Source: Scleroderma bovista (taxonomy: Eukaryota > Basidiomycota > Agaricomycetes > Boletales > Sclerodermataceae). Taken from it: a stretch of 64,000 nucleotides of DNA. A model generated the notes under the pieces. The model had not been told where the DNA came from and did no database searches. It saw only the letters and a list, made by a program, of their open reading frames with translations. The stretch is taken from positions 1 to 64,000 of the forward strand of contig JAYMGJ010000280.1 in NCBI GenBank assembly GCA_037178675.1. Reading direction: 5' to 3'. Shown here in pieces: positions 11,546 through 24,300 of the stretch; position 1 is the stretch's first letter; every line of letters begins with the position of its first letter. A program made the position numbers and the translations under genes.

Positions 11546-13112
11546 TTACAGCACGGGAGCACGAGGTTCGATCAACGCTCGCTGCTGCAAACTCACGAAA
11601 CGATCTCGAAACAAGTTGCCCTCCGGCTTGTAAAGAGAGTTTAGTAACTTGGATCCAAATAGACAATGGTTGTACCCACCTTGAGCGTTCTCAGATTCTC
11701 TGCCAAGTCCTCGCCTACCTGGACGTCGATGTGGCTCTCAGGAACTTTGTGTTTCCCGAATCGTCGACCAGCCAATCCTTTCCGCAGTCTCAGCCTCATA
11801 GTCAACTGTCGTGCAAGTCGAGCCTGCTCGCGAGCTTTGAGAGCCTTATCGACTTCTGACTTCATTGATTTTGCTAATGTTATCGAATGCAGGATCCGTT
11901 TTCGTAGAGCTCTGTCAGCCAATGCTTGTTTCTTTCAATAAGCGTCATGAGTAGTTCTGATCAACAAGTTTGCACGAAACGACTCACCTCTGCTTTTTGC
12001 TTCAGTATGCGGGTGCGTTGCTGCTTCGTTTTTCGGGCTGAAGCTCTTGGCGGAACTACTGCAGTATCAGTGGGTGCTGGTTCGTCTACGTCCTCTAGAA
12101 TTTCGTCCACGGTCATTCCGGGAGGTACACCATCTACTATGCAACCTGGCGAGTTCTGCTGGGCCCCGTCGATCTGCTCGCGATATTCCGCAAGTCTGTC
12201 GGCCTCATCTTGTTTCCGTTTCTCTATTTGGTAGGCTTCTAGCAGCAGTTGTTCGTGCGCTTGTACTGGTGGGTTATATGAGGCTCCTTGAGGAGGAACA
12301 GGGACTGCAGGGACATCGATGGCATCTCGTGGATGGCTAGTCTCAGGTTTCTAAAAAGCTTTCGTCAGTAACGCAAGTCCGAGATCGCGGCTTGTAGTAC
12401 GAATGATAACAGACCTTGATTGTCCGCTTCCGCACAGCCTCTAATCCGTCAGGTAAACTCTCTTCTACAGTGGATGTCCACAAATCATGTGTGCCACTGT
12501 TTTTAACAGCATCAGTTACGTCTATGGAGGCACTTCCTGCACCAAATTCTGTCGGGTCCATGATTGCATTGAAAGGTCCTTTCCGTGGTTTCTTCGCTAT
12601 GCGTAACAGACGTTCCTTGTCTGCAGGCGTGAGTTTATGTTTGGATGGTTTCGTCGCGTGAGATATGACTGCAGGGACAGCAGATCGTTGCGAGATAATT
12701 TTACTTGACATGAGCTGGTCCTTTGAAAATCGCGGTAATGACTTGCGGACTGCAGAGGGTTTTTCCGCGTTGGAATGAAAGGATGCACCTCTTAGTTCAG
12801 GTACTCACCTTCTTCGTCACCCTTTGTATCTATGACGAACAGCTGGTCGTCTGGTTGTTTCTGTAGTATTGAGCTGATTACCGCCAGGTTACAACGCACA
12901 CAAATATAAAGACACATGAGATCGCACCCAAGGACTCGTTCCTCTGTTCTGAGGCTCTCCATCCCCTTCTCCACATCCTGTATGTCGATGTTCTTCCTCC
13001 ATGCTCGCTTCCCCTTTCGACTCGATTGTCCTAGTTGCGTGGGTGCCCCAAGAGCGGATCTCGTTGGTTTTTTTGCATCCTTGCTGGATGCTTTTTGCAC
13101 AGTCATTGTCAT
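11546..13112 (-). CDS. NOP53: Ribosome biogenesis protein NOP53
   Basis: A nucleolar factor of late 60S maturation that brings the exosome helicase Mtr4 to the pre-60S particle (family knowledge). Exons on the minus strand: 13112-12928, 12873-12809, 12749-12415, 12350-11988, 11931-11680, 11626-11546, in phase, 426 residues. Signatures in order: 'SSRKGKRAWRKNIDI' near residue 32, 'DQLFVIDTKG', the basic 'HKLTPADKERLLRIAKKP', a Lys/Glu/Arg-rich coiled coil with 'RTRILKQKAEKQ', and the C-terminal 'RRFGKHKVPE', 'LRTLKPEGNLFRDRF' and 'LIEPR'. The last intron is chosen so that LRTLK joins PEGNLFRDRF, the family pattern. Length is normal. It starts 165 bp from the FHA gene on the opposite strand. 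Confidence 0.93.
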
Positions 13113-13277
13113 GCGCCGGGAAAGTTATCGGCGTGACATGTCTTTTCCATTGTGTCACACAGTCCATATATGGAAGGTGTCACATGACGCGACGTGACAG
13201 ACCGTGTCGTTGGGTTCAACTCGTCGGACAGCACCGACCTATTCACTGCTTGTACTAACAACTTCTATAGGATCACA
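13113..13277. promoter_or_regulatory. Divergent promoter between NOP53 and the FHA gene
   Basis: Only 165 bp separate the two start codons, so both 5' regions must overlap here. I see no clear TATA box. A palindrome-like run of 'TGTCACACAGTCC' and 'GGTGTCACATGACGC' words is present. Confidence 0.5.
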
Positions 13278-16200
13278 ATGGAACCAAGCGAAATCGGACG
13301 CTTTGGTACACTTCGTCTCATGAAGAGGCTGGAACCAGACACCTCAGTTGCATCCTTTCCTATTGACGATGACACAGTCACGTTTGGACGAGACCCCGCC
13401 TGCAGTGTCAGGCTATATTACTCTTCTGTAAGTCCTTTGCATGCAAAACTTATATTCCAAGATAGAAAGGTACATTTCAAATCAATAAACTCGAGGAATT
13501 GACGACTAAACTGCCCCTAGGCATTTATTGTAGTTCTCGGATCAGGTGGTGTCCTCGTCGACGGATGCGAAGTTCTTCCTTCCTCCAATTCAGCACTCCC
13601 CACCACTGTCCCTATATCCAACAACTCCGAGATTGAAATCCACAAGAAACGCTTCATCTTCACTTACCCTCCAAAGGAAATGCGTGCCGCCCTCTACACA
13701 TCTCCGCAAAAAGACGTCCTTATGACTCCGGGGACACGCAGGAAGATGCTCCGCATGTCCTTGATCCAAAGCGCTGAGGTATTTACACCCCGTCCCAGCA
13801 AGGATCCAACGGAGAATCTACGTATTCTTCAAAGTCCACTCAGGCGCAAGGCTCCGTCTCCGCTCAAGCAGCAGTACAACACTCAGCTGACTACACCTAA
13901 GGAAGAGGAAGTAGAGGAGGAGATCGTTCTCGTCAACGGAAACCACCCACATGTAGTAGAAGAAGAAAAAGACCTTGTCATTCTGGAGTCGGTCGAAGTG
14001 GAGGTCCCTCCTCCACAACCGTCTCCTCCCACGCCCATCCGTCTTGGTGCATTTGGTCGTCCAGCCAATCCGCAGGGAAACAGTGCTAATCCGTACCAGA
14101 CTCCAAGGCGTAAACCAGGCCGACCCTCACTGCATCGAGCAGTTCTCATCAGGTCCGCACAACGTGCAGTCTTTAAACAAGAGACCGAAAGAGAGGAGGA
14201 GGAGGAACAGGAAGAGAAAGAAGTTGAGGAATTTATTGCAGAAGAGGTGGAGGATCTTGCAGAAGAAAGCGAGGAAGACCAAGAGTTAACAGACGAGGAC
14301 GAGGAGCAAGGAGGGAATGGCCATGTACCACAGACCACAGATGAGTTTGGCGGATGGCGAAAGAGCCTAGGTTTGGTCAAAGGCTTCGGTTGGCCATTCC
14401 GCTCATCTTCCGCTGCTCCTGAAGAAAAAGATGAAGATGAAGAGGTCGTCCTTGAAGGAGATTACGACGAGGTAAATGCTCTCTAGCTTTATTGTGGGTA
14501 ATGGTTGAACGGAACTCTGCAGGCACAGATGGACGTGGACGCAGAGCTCCCGCCATCAAGTGACTCTGTCCCTGAATGCGCATTGGATTCAGACCCTACA
14601 AATCCTGTAGCAAATAACGAAACCGTGCCCCTAGTATCACGTCCATGGGGTAGCTTCCTGACGCCTCAAGCTGACCGTGTAGCCCCCATCACTGGCGTCG
14701 GACGGGGTATGGGACGGAACTCATTTAGTGGCATGACTGCACCTTCCCCTGGCCCTAGTGGCCCCAGGAGAGTTCGTATTGAGCCCAAATGGAAGGTCAC
14801 CGACATCATCGTACCTTTACCAAAAGAAGAGGAAGTCAAACAAGAAGAGCAAAGTTCAAGCATTCCAGTTTCAATTCGCAGGTCACAGGTCACAGAAGAG
14901 GAGCGCCAGGTTGATATCCCTCATACTGTCTTGCATACATTGTTGACGATATATTCATAGGCTATTCGAGAGCGCCGTCGGTCAGCTTTGACCACGCCTG
15001 ATCCTTATTTCGGAGGGCAAGTGCCGGGTCTAGGTACACGTCGATTATCCAATGCTCCTGGAACATCACCAGCTCGTTTGCCTTCTCTGTTAGCCACAGC
15101 CACACAAAGCCTCTCCCCGGTAAAAATGCAGCCCCTGTCACCAACAAAGCTTGCGACGCATACAGAGGAGCAGAGCGGAAGCGAGGAAGAGGATACCCGT
15201 CACCTCTTGGACAGGATGAAGCAGACTGTGGAAATTATGAAGAGGAGACGAAGTGTTGGTTCCCTCTGGGGCGGTGATGACGAGCTTGGGCCAGATCAGG
15301 ATGCAGTACATGCCGAGCAGTCCCCTGCCATGGATAACCAGGAAGATATGGACGATGACAGAAGCGATAAAGAGAATGATGGTGTTGGAGGTGATGCGGA
15401 GATGCTGAATGTCCACGAGGAAGAAGAGGATGCTGGTGAAGCTGATCCTGAAGAAGTGGCGGCAAACGAAGAGAAAGATGAAGATGCGCCGGCTGACCTT
15501 CCTCTCCCCGCATTGACACGGAAATCGGTGAATCCCCAAACACCTCAACTCGAATCCCTCAAGCACCTTTTCTCTCAACCAAAAGCTGGTACCGTAGCAG
15601 CTACGCCTGCCGTCCAAAGCATGCGTCATCTCTTCAAGAATGTGGCCAGTGACATAGAGACGCCTCGCATGGACGGCATGGACGGTATGTTCTTGCGGGA
15701 AGAGCGAAGTGGCCAGGTTACTGCGACACCGACGTTCGAAGGTGTTGGCGAGATGATGCAAACGCCCCCGGCCTATCGTGCGGGTATACCTGATGCAAAT
15801 GTCGCCAAACCAGTGGCAAAAAGTGATCTACCGACCACCCGGGAAATGCCAGTTGTTGCAGCGCCGACCGCGACGCGTCGCCGGACTCCGAGAGCAAATG
15901 TTGGTACTTCCAAGCCGCCGTCTGCCGAATGTCCAGTTGAACTCGTGGCCCTGGCTAAGGAAAGCCCAGCCGTGGGGACCTCTGTTCCCACTGCTGGGGT
16001 CCCTAAGGCGTCCCGGACTGAAGCACCAGAACCTGCACCGCGGAAGGCGAGGTTATTGCGTGGCAGGAAACCAACACCCGCCAATGATGAGGTACGCCAA
16101 GTTTATGAACAGAGATAGCCTGCTGACCAGATGTACAGCCGGAATCTACGCAGGTGAAGGCACCCTCCAGACCTAACACAGAACCCAAAATTGCGGGAAC

Positions 16201-16996
16201 CAGGAAAACGAAGGCTGAAGCAAATCAGGAAGTAAGTTGTTCCCTCTTCAGTTCTCCACCAGTGTTTGATGACCTGCGACAGACCGTGCCAAAGCGACCT
16301 CCAAGCCGGGCCCGCATCACACCGATTCCTGAGGTTATCGCGGAGACGCGAGCTGTACACAGTGAACCCACGAAAGCAAGGTCACGTGTAGCCACAAAGT
16401 CTACCCCATCTTCGGGTGAGAACGCAGCTAGCGTACCTGCGAAGACCACACGAGCAGTCCGCAAAGGGACACGTGTCGCGGCCTCGGGGCCACGGGATGC
16501 CTCGGGTAGAACAACACCCAGCGAACCTGTTCAAACCGTCGACGAGGACGATGACGATCCGCTTGACTCGATTGGTCAGATAGAAGATGCCCCTATGCTG
16601 AAAAAGCGGACAAGGGCAGCAGCTGTTCCGAAGGTTAAACAAGAAGAGGTCGAGGCTTCTGCTGCTGCTGGACCAGCGGGTCGTAAGCGGGCTCCGACGC
16701 CCTCGACATCTAAACCCGCGGCCCCTGCACCCACGACACGTGGAAAGGTTGCCGCTGCGACACGCAAGAGGGCACCTTCAACAGTGGCCGCTAAATCCCT
16801 ACCGGAATCGGGTTCCGAATCGGGCATAGACAAGGAAAACACACCCTCTCGAGAAGACGATGACACGTCTGGGCAGGACACAGCGCCGAAGACGACTCGG
16901 GTGAAGAGAGGTGCGACAGTTACCAAAACGAAGGACGTTGAAAAAGACGACGCTGTTAAACCCAGGACTACGAGAGCTACCCGTTCACGAACGTGA
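13278..16996 (+). CDS. FHA-domain nuclear protein with Ki-67-like repeats
   Basis: Exons 13278-13469, 13521-14471, 14523-14909, 14961-16091, 16139-16231, 16283-16996 keep one frame, about 1155 residues. Residues 1-125 form an FHA domain, a phosphothreonine reader: 'FGTLRLMKR', 'TVTFGRDPACSVRL', 'SPLHAKLIF', then beta strands to 'KKRFIFTYPP'. The rest is low-complexity, rich in Glu/Asp, Ser/Thr-Pro and Arg/Lys. Around residues 690-780 there are loose repeats: 'TPQLESLKHLFSQPK', 'TPAVQSMRHLFKN', 'TPRMDGMDGMF' and 'TPTFEGVGEMMQTP'. The last 200 residues are very basic with AT-hook-like 'RGK' and 'RKRAP' patches. FHA plus Leu-Phe-Thr-Pro repeats plus a basic tail recalls vertebrate Ki-67. This is inference; a generic FHA scaffold is the fallback. 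Confidence 0.85.
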
Positions 16997-17208
16997 CGAT
17001 CTCAGACGCTATGCAGTGTTGTAATATTTTGTATTTGTACAGCTGTGCTTTTCATATGTTTACAGGACCTGCTTCATACAGTATTCATATTTCGGGGACA
17101 GTCTTGGAATGTCCTGCCCTTGCATTTTGTGTCCCATCACTTAACTCATACCAATTGATCTCTCGGCTTATGGTTTGCGGAGGATGCTGTGGATATCACA
17201 GGCTGCAA

Positions 17209-18653
17209 TCACAGTTCACAGTCAACAAAGAGAACGAGCGACCCACATGACCTGGTATGACTCACATCATGACCACTAACACTAGCATTAGACATTGCCG
17301 CCTGCAACACCATGGTTGTAAACACCGGTTCCGAATTGACGACACATGAGTCCTCAGCGAGAGCACGACTGTTAAATCTGTCAACAGTACTTCAACGTGG
17401 TTGCCTTCCATGGGCGTTCTGAACACTCACGCAGCCAGAAATACGTTTGTGTAGACTGTAATACAAAGCAACGTAAGGTGTTGAACAGAGACGCATGAGG
17501 AAACCTTACCATCTGCCAAAACCATGTACAGTGCTATCCAAATAACTGAACGGCATAAGTCGAGTTCCTCTGCTGGTGAAGGTTATGTGCTCACAGGTAG
17601 TCCTTTGTACCGAGAACTAGGGGTCGGGGTGAGTTCCTCGGAGGAATGTATAATGCGCTATAACATTGCGACTCACAAATATGGTGACGAGGACGGCGTT
17701 TATACTGCGAGCGAGGTTTATTCATAGAACAGATCTCAAAATTGAATCGTCAATTACCTCGTGACAAGACCAGTTTCTGGTGTACCAACAATAAGCCGTC
17801 ACAGCGTCAACGTTGGAAATGCGGCTCTCACCAATTGACCATAAGGTTAATTTGTCAAGCAAATCGATAGTCCTGCAGAGAACCCTTAAGATCCGCAACG
17901 TCTAGACAATATTTCCGTACCTTGATACCTTGATCGCTGCCCGCGTTTTGCGCAGATAGAAAACGAGACCCGCGGTGATAATAAGGTCGCACATGGCACC
18001 GCTGACCAGAGAAAGAACAGTAAGCCAGTATTGGGCATTCATGTTCCCTTTCATTGACCCCCTATTGAGTGCCCGTGCGGCATCGACGAGTATACCAACA
18101 AAGCTAGTGCCACCCAAGATGACGCATATGATAACCAACAACCAACTCCCAGAGAATTTGAACAAGCGGAACGCGAAAAAGAGCTGGTGTGGAATTTCAA
18201 CGTCGTTTGTCATGATCCATGAATGAATCTATACCGTCGTACCTGTACAAAATAGCATATAAAAGGTGTGATAATGACATTCACTGATCTGGAAGTGGTA
18301 AATATCGTGATCTCATTTGGATGTCCAAAGGAAGAAACCGTCATGGTCCATGTCCAGTAGACAATGCACACAAGATGTGCGAAGGTCAATAGCCTAAAGA
18401 AAGTAAGGATATGGAACTATGGAGCATAAAGTCACCTCCTACATGACCACTGCAACCTATGCAATATGAGTTACTTACTCTTGCAGAAGGGCGCACTCTG
18501 ACCACCACTCACCAACGATTTCAGTACTGGGAAGTCCGAAGGGAATCGCTTATAGTAGCCATATGTCTGAATCACAGAGCAACCAAATAGGCACGAAGCA
18601 GCTGTTGTCCCTACAAGAGCGGGACCAAGCGTAACCTCTGCGTTGAACGACAT
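17209..18653 (-). CDS. DUF6534 multi-pass membrane protein
   Basis: A basidiomycete integral membrane family of unknown function with about seven helices. ATG is at 18653. Exon 1 runs 18653-18513 ('LGPALVGTTAASCLFGCSV'), exon 2 18416-18243 ('FHILTFFRLLTFAHLVC', 'FGHPNEI'), and the next starts at 18183 ('LFFAFRLFKFSGSWLLV'). Further short exons give 'LRKTRAAIKVSRTIDLLDK', 'WSIETGLVT', 'SINAVLVTIF', 'VIWIALYMVLAD', 'VYTNVFLAA' and 'FNSRA', ending at 17209. The order of motifs is that of the family, including the late 'ETGL.T' and 'NSR' signatures, so the gene appears complete. The borders of the three short 3' exons are approximate. The host gene lies 213 bp past the convergent FHA gene. Confidence 0.85.
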
Positions 18654-19440
18654 TGGAGGATGGGATGAAAGAAAAGTTGGCGGACCACTGCAACTCCCGC
18701 GATATCGATAGGCTTATATTGCTGCATGTGTTGTTAGCAACTAGTATCGTCGACGCCTGCACTGGATTCGAAGGAAATACTCCTTTATGTAGACCTAGCC
18801 AATTGTCAGAGGTGATGATCAGCCGCAATCCCACCAACTCGGGAAGGAGAGATAAAAAAATAGAGCGCCATGGAGACAATTACACAGGATCGCCACACAG
18901 GAATGAGGATATCCTAGATATCACGGGATCAATTGGCACGACCACACTCGTGGAGATCTGTCAAGCATACCATATGGCTGCCTCGACAACACCACAGTTG
19001 CTGTGCAGTGCCAGCTAATGAGAGAGCTGCATTCTCATCAACATCAACATGCCAATCAGTTAATGAAATCAGACTTGCCCATATATAAATCTCCACCTTG
19101 ATTAATGATGCCATTTTGAGATTTGGGCTGAAGGAGAAGAAAATATTTGTCCTACTATCAGACTATGCACTCGGCTATAGTACTGGTTTACATTGGTGTT
19201 CTCAGCAGTTCAAGTTTACCTCCTTGACGTTATCTCTGCAGTATGAAATTCTTAAAGGACTTCCCATGGTCACCGTTTGACCAGTGTATGCATTTCAGGT
19301 TAGTTTCGTTTGCATAAGAAAACTCAGACGAATTTCGGCGATTATTGCTGACTAAATGGCCTCGGAGATCACAAAATGTCTCTGGAGTCTTGAAAAAATA
19401 TATGTGAGTCGGCTGTGAGTACTATCAATAAAATGGTTAG
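18654..19440. other. No gene seen
   Basis: Short frames only. The first part must contain the DUF6534 promoter. Confidence 0.5.
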
Positions 19441-19474
19441 TGCCGATCAATTTGAGGTTATGGGTGCTAGTTCG

Positions 19475-20010
19475 TTACCGGCAGGTCACGCGCTGAAGTC
19501 TATTGGTGATGCCATCAATGAAAACGACGAGTGGATGTATCGATGCGGGCAGCCAAACCTGCCACAGCAGGCCGTCCGGGCGCCTGCTTTCCTTGGGCCG
19601 AACGTGCTGCAGCGTTGGTGAAATGGCCTCATTGGTAGAAACCTCAACCTGAGAGAGACGCTGCAGGAGTTCGTCGTCCAGCTTCTTGCACTGCTCCTCT
19701 TGCTCACGCAAGGCTATTATGTACATCCCGTGTTCCTGAACAACCTTGTTTCGCTCTCTTTGCCATTAGTCCCTTCGTTAGCAAGAAGAGTCTCGACAAG
19801 TTTAATCTCAGTCTCCAGAAATCATAAATCATCTAGATGCGAAGACTATTCCTGAATTCGTCATACTCACGCCATCTTGGATTTTATGACGTCCTTATCG
19901 AGCGCCTCAATGTCATTGTCGTCGAGGACGGGTGGGTTCAATATACCATTTGTCCAACGATAAAGCATCCGTGGTGGTGAGCGGCAAGACTTTCACGACC
20001 TGTGCTGGCG
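19475..20010 (-). other. Possible small gene or remnant with a coiled coil
   Basis: On the minus strand an ATG near 20000 opens a frame reading 'MLYRWTNGILNPPVLDD', 'DIEALDKDVIKSKMA' with a GTGAGT donor after it. About 150 bp further on is 'LREQEEQCKKLDDEL', a heptad-like helix, ending at 19475. The pieces lie in different frames and I cannot place the middle exon with confidence. I recognise no family. A degraded gene is as likely as a real one. Confidence 0.3.
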
Positions 20011-20417
20011 GTAAAGATTGTAGCTGAAAAGGACTGGTTGGAGAAAAGGGGAGGAGAGGAGACAGTTGAAGTTTGGTTGTTGTTGTCTGGTCGAGGGCCT
20101 AAAGATTGGGCGGCAGACTTGTTACAGCGATTTGGAGACGGCTGGGGGAGGGGCAAGGTCAAAACCACATCAGGAAACTGCACCTGGCACCCATAGCAGA
20201 GGGTCAGCTACCCGGCCGAATATAGCAGGTGTCGACTATGGAACCAAATATAGCACCGCGTAGTGACATGCGTACTATATAGCTGATCATAGTCCGAGGC
20301 TCCTACATAGCACCACTACTTGGCGAGTCTGTGGGTAGTACACCGTAGCTCGGAGGAATAAGTTTAGCGACCCGAGCAACAAGGTAATGTTGAACTTGTT
20401 CTTCTTTCCTGCACTGA

Positions 20418-21308
20418 ATGGCAGTGATGCAGCAACCTGGCAGCGACTCTCTTCCGACGGACAGCTCTGACAACGAACGCCAAAGTTTCCCCTACCACTC
20501 TGACAGTGAACACCAAAGTTGCCCCTACCATGACTTGGTCCAGTGGTTAGCTTCATTAGATCGGCCGTCTCGATTTCCAGTGCCGCAAGTGGTAAGCATC
20601 CGTGATTTCCACTGCACTACGACGTTCGATTCACTCACCACCTTACTACTACTGGTTACTGGCAGGTCCTTTCTGCAGCCAGATTGTTTAGAGAGCACGA
20701 CATGTTGCATAACCCAGCGGATCGCAGTAGCATACCTCGCGACAAGCTCATCTGCGAATACCTCCATCTGTATACTGAAGTAAGTTCTTTATCATAATTA
20801 CAGACCCTTGTACTAGTATCTGAAGAGTCTACAGCATGACGAATCCCATTACTGGATTTCACGTGCGTTAGTCAGCGAGGCGCGAGACGACCTCGAGAAC
20901 AATTTCCACACGAGCCCGCTAGTGGTATTGGAAACCTGGAACCCCATCGCTGATCAGGACATCCCACCTCCTCGTTGGATCCAAGAAATCATTGCCGAGC
21001 GCATCACATTGGTAAAACCAGCCTGGGAAGTTGTCCCACTGTTCTCAGCTCTAGCATTCCATGAATCTGACAACTTTGCAAAGGTGTGAAATTGTTGTGT
21101 ATTCCGGCGTGTCCCTGCTGACCACCTTTTCCAGCGTGCCGCTATCCTTCATTGGAGTGCAAGATACGAGGTGAGTTCCATTGAATATATTAATGGTTTG
21201 ACTACTGTTTACGAGATATGACCACAGCGTGCACTCTTTAATTGCGGCATACTAGCACTCCCCAAAGTATACTGGCAGGATGAAAATGGATTGCTCGTAG
21301 TATACTAG
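20418..21308 (+). CDS. Unrecognised 217-residue protein next to the Plavaka transposase
   Basis: Five exons (20418-20591, 20666-20779, 20835-21083, 21135-21170, 21228-21308) all end on codon boundaries and have good GT..AG borders, which argues for a real gene. It begins with an acidic Ser-rich segment and continues with 'DLVQWLASLDRPSRFPVPQ', 'SAARLFREHDMLHN', 'WISRALVSEARDDLE', 'PPPRWIQEIIAERITL' and 'AILHWSARYERALFN'. No transmembrane segment or metal motif is visible and I know no matching family. It ends 54 bp from the tail-to-tail transposase and may be a second gene of that element. The same frame stays coherent after the TAG at 21306, so a longer ancestral form is possible. Confidence 0.6.
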
Positions 21309-21362
21309 TACTGGTACAAATTTAGGGACTTGATGCAAATTGCTGAATTCACTGTCATGCTA

Positions 21363-24300
21363 TCATATGCAATTCCTACGCCCGAGCTTGAACAGACAAA
21401 AACTATGGTAATCTATGTATGGATTGACGAAAAAGTGGTCACAGACCAGGCCAACATTTTCTGCCGTCCACCTTCGGTCCATCTCACTTCCAAAATCAGG
21501 GATTAGATGGCAGCTGCGCACGACTCGCCCAATAGGTATCACCTCTGCAAAGGTGCGGTGCATTCGAGTGGACCTAGAGACAACAAACATGCCAGTGTTA
21601 GGATCGCAGGAGTGAAACGGTGTGAACCACTCGATATAGACGAGGGGGGTTTTAACCTGGTCAACTAGTATCTTGGGGTAATAAGTTGGAAGGTCGAAGA
21701 TTGCTCGTAGTTGTGCGATGCGAAGCCCTGTACCCAGTATCTGTTAGCTGAATGTCAGGCTCAGAAGTGTTAACTAACCTTCCAAACCAGTCCCGTCAGT
21801 CGAAGGGTTCTTTTCACTTGTGCGGATCAGCGCGAAGTCAAGATGTACATGTTCAGTTGGATGACGGGGACCGCGGCTTATCGGAAGACAAGCCCTAACA
21901 ATATTCTTCTCTTTGCCTGCGGATACCTCGGGAATATTTGGAAGACGAAAAACCAAACGCGAGTACATGTTGAATGTGTCGATTATGTGGGGGACGTACA
22001 GTGAACCTTGACCACGGAAAAATGACGTGAGTGCAGGAAGGAAGTAAGTGGCATGCAGGTCTGATATGATTTTTCCTGCTGGGATTCGTCGTAGGTGTCG
22101 TGGATGCGATGAAGGGAGACGGTACATGGTGGTCAAGGGCATTGGAGTCTGAGTTTGGGGCGTGTGTGAAATCGCCGCATCGCCATCCTCACCTGATCCA
22201 CGCTGCATCTCTACAACACCATCATCGTCTTCGAGCTCCGCTTCACACTCTTCCCTCATCTCTCTTTCTATCCCTCCAGCCAACGCATCACACTTGCTCT
22301 TTTTCCAGTTAAGATATGTGTCGAAACGATCGATGGATTCCTGTCGGCGGAGCCAAACTGTCATCTGGGCGATAAAGTCCTTTCTATTGCTTGCACGGTA
22401 AGCTTCCTTGGCGTAATCGATGTGCAATCGCTCAGGACTCTCAGTATTGAATCCATCCGCTGATCCAAACCGCTTGATCAGCTCGACATAGTGTTGCATC
22501 GAGTGGATCTTTGGGATGTTAAAATGTGTTGCTTGCCGACCTCCAAGCTCGATAAATACATCCTTATTTGCGTGGAACTTGTCAAGTGCGGTTTCGAGGG
22601 CTCGAAGGGTACGCGAGGTGTGTGATCGAAGAGAAGAATAGAATATAAAATCAGTGACCGCCTGTACAGCCCGAATGAAGCGTGGTTCAGCGCCGCCTGC
22701 AATGAGACCCAGAAATACTTTCTGCATTTCTTTATGCTCTTTCCCAGTCCATTGACTAACTGACGAGATCCCGTTTTTGAACTGCCGGAGGCCAGGATGG
22801 GATGTCATGCATTTGAAGCGTGCGTCGATCTCCTCGTCACCGATGATCGCCACTGACCATTTTACCAGATGCTCCTTAAAGACTCCCTTGTGGAGTTGAT
22901 GGAGCAAATCAGGTGTGAACGCCTGGAAGATATCTGTGTGTGGCAAGTCCATCCAGAATGGTGGGTATACTGCATGCAAGCCAATAGTTTTCATTTCTTG
23001 CCTGAGCGCAGTTGAAGGTTGGGTTTCATGGAGCATAAGTAAGTCCAAGGATTGTGTCATGTCCCGCTTTGGACCACGTATATTTTCTCCTCTAGCATTT
23101 GGATCGATTTTGCATAGCGGACAGCGGTTCTCCATGCAACATGCAACAAGGCACTGTTCAGGGTAGTCGGCTAGGTATGCTGCCAGGATTGGGAATATCC
23201 AGCGGATAGCAGAGTCTGCGCATGTCATATTGATGCCTGACTGTGCTGCATTCACTAGCGATGCAAGGATCAAGGCCATGCAATGATGGAAGAGTCGGTA
23301 TCGTGCTATTGGTCGGGTTTTCTCTGAGAAGTTGTCAAACTTGCCAACAGGTATGTATCCAGCCAAGATGGTTGCGTGTGATGACACCTGCGCACGCAGA
23401 TCTTTGCTAATATTTCCGATTGTCAGGTATACGGGCCAGGCAGATTTGTCACCTCGTAGGTGGGTGAGTTGGGTCTTGTCGGATGCCAAGATCACCGGGG
23501 CAATTGTTGCTCCCTCTGGTAGGCGCGTCTTAAAGTGAATTGAGTGGATTAGCTGATTGGATCTTACACGAGCAGTGGTATCAACGCACTTGCATGTCCC
23601 ACCACCAATCGGCTGTCCACATTTCATTAATAATGTGGTCGCTACTGTCTTTACCGGTGTAGAGATGTTCTGGGGCAAACTTCATCCCACCATTAAATGC
23701 CGGGTTCCCAATCAACTCGCAGACACACTCAACAGGATCTCGGAACCAGAGCTCCAATTCCTCTGTTTGTGCATGACCATCGTCGTCTCTTATGTCGCCA
23801 GTCAGTGTGAGACATTCACACTTCCAGTCCACGCTACGAGGCAACTGATCTACCGCGTTCAACAGGTCGGCCTTATTTTGGAATGTCGGTTGGAGTTTAT
23901 TTTGGATCTGCCAACCATCAGAGGTCACAGACATAAGTCCACTTCATGTCTGACTGGTCAGTACTGTATGGCTTACAATATTCAACCGCAGGAAATTTTC
24001 GGCCTGGGTGTGACCAACGTTCTTGATGAGCCATTTTGCCAACTCCCATTCTTCTTCACTCTTAAATGGGCCCCATATCTTGCCTCCTTCAAGTACTTCT
24101 TCATCCCGAAAGTTTTCAAACTGCGTGGAAGCAATACCATGGCTAGCGCCTGCATTTAGGTGAGGCGGGAACTCTTCTTGCCATGATTGGCCTATCCAGT
24201 CGTCATCAGGTAAGTCCTCAACACGTGCACGTTGGCCCATGGGCTGAACGGGTGTACTCCCATCATGCACAGGTGCACTCTCATCGTGTATTGAAGGACC

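Noticed and set aside
11674..11679. A 32-nt last intron in NOP53 (11679-11648)
   Set aside because: The longer intron ending at 11627 joins LRTLK to PEGNLFRDRF, the family pattern, so the short form is not needed.
13883..14380. 165-codon Ser-rich minus-strand frame
   Set aside because: Complement of the Glu/Asp-rich part of the FHA gene.
22100..22401. Plus-strand frames inside the Plavaka gene
   Set aside because: Shadows of the minus-strand transposase exon.
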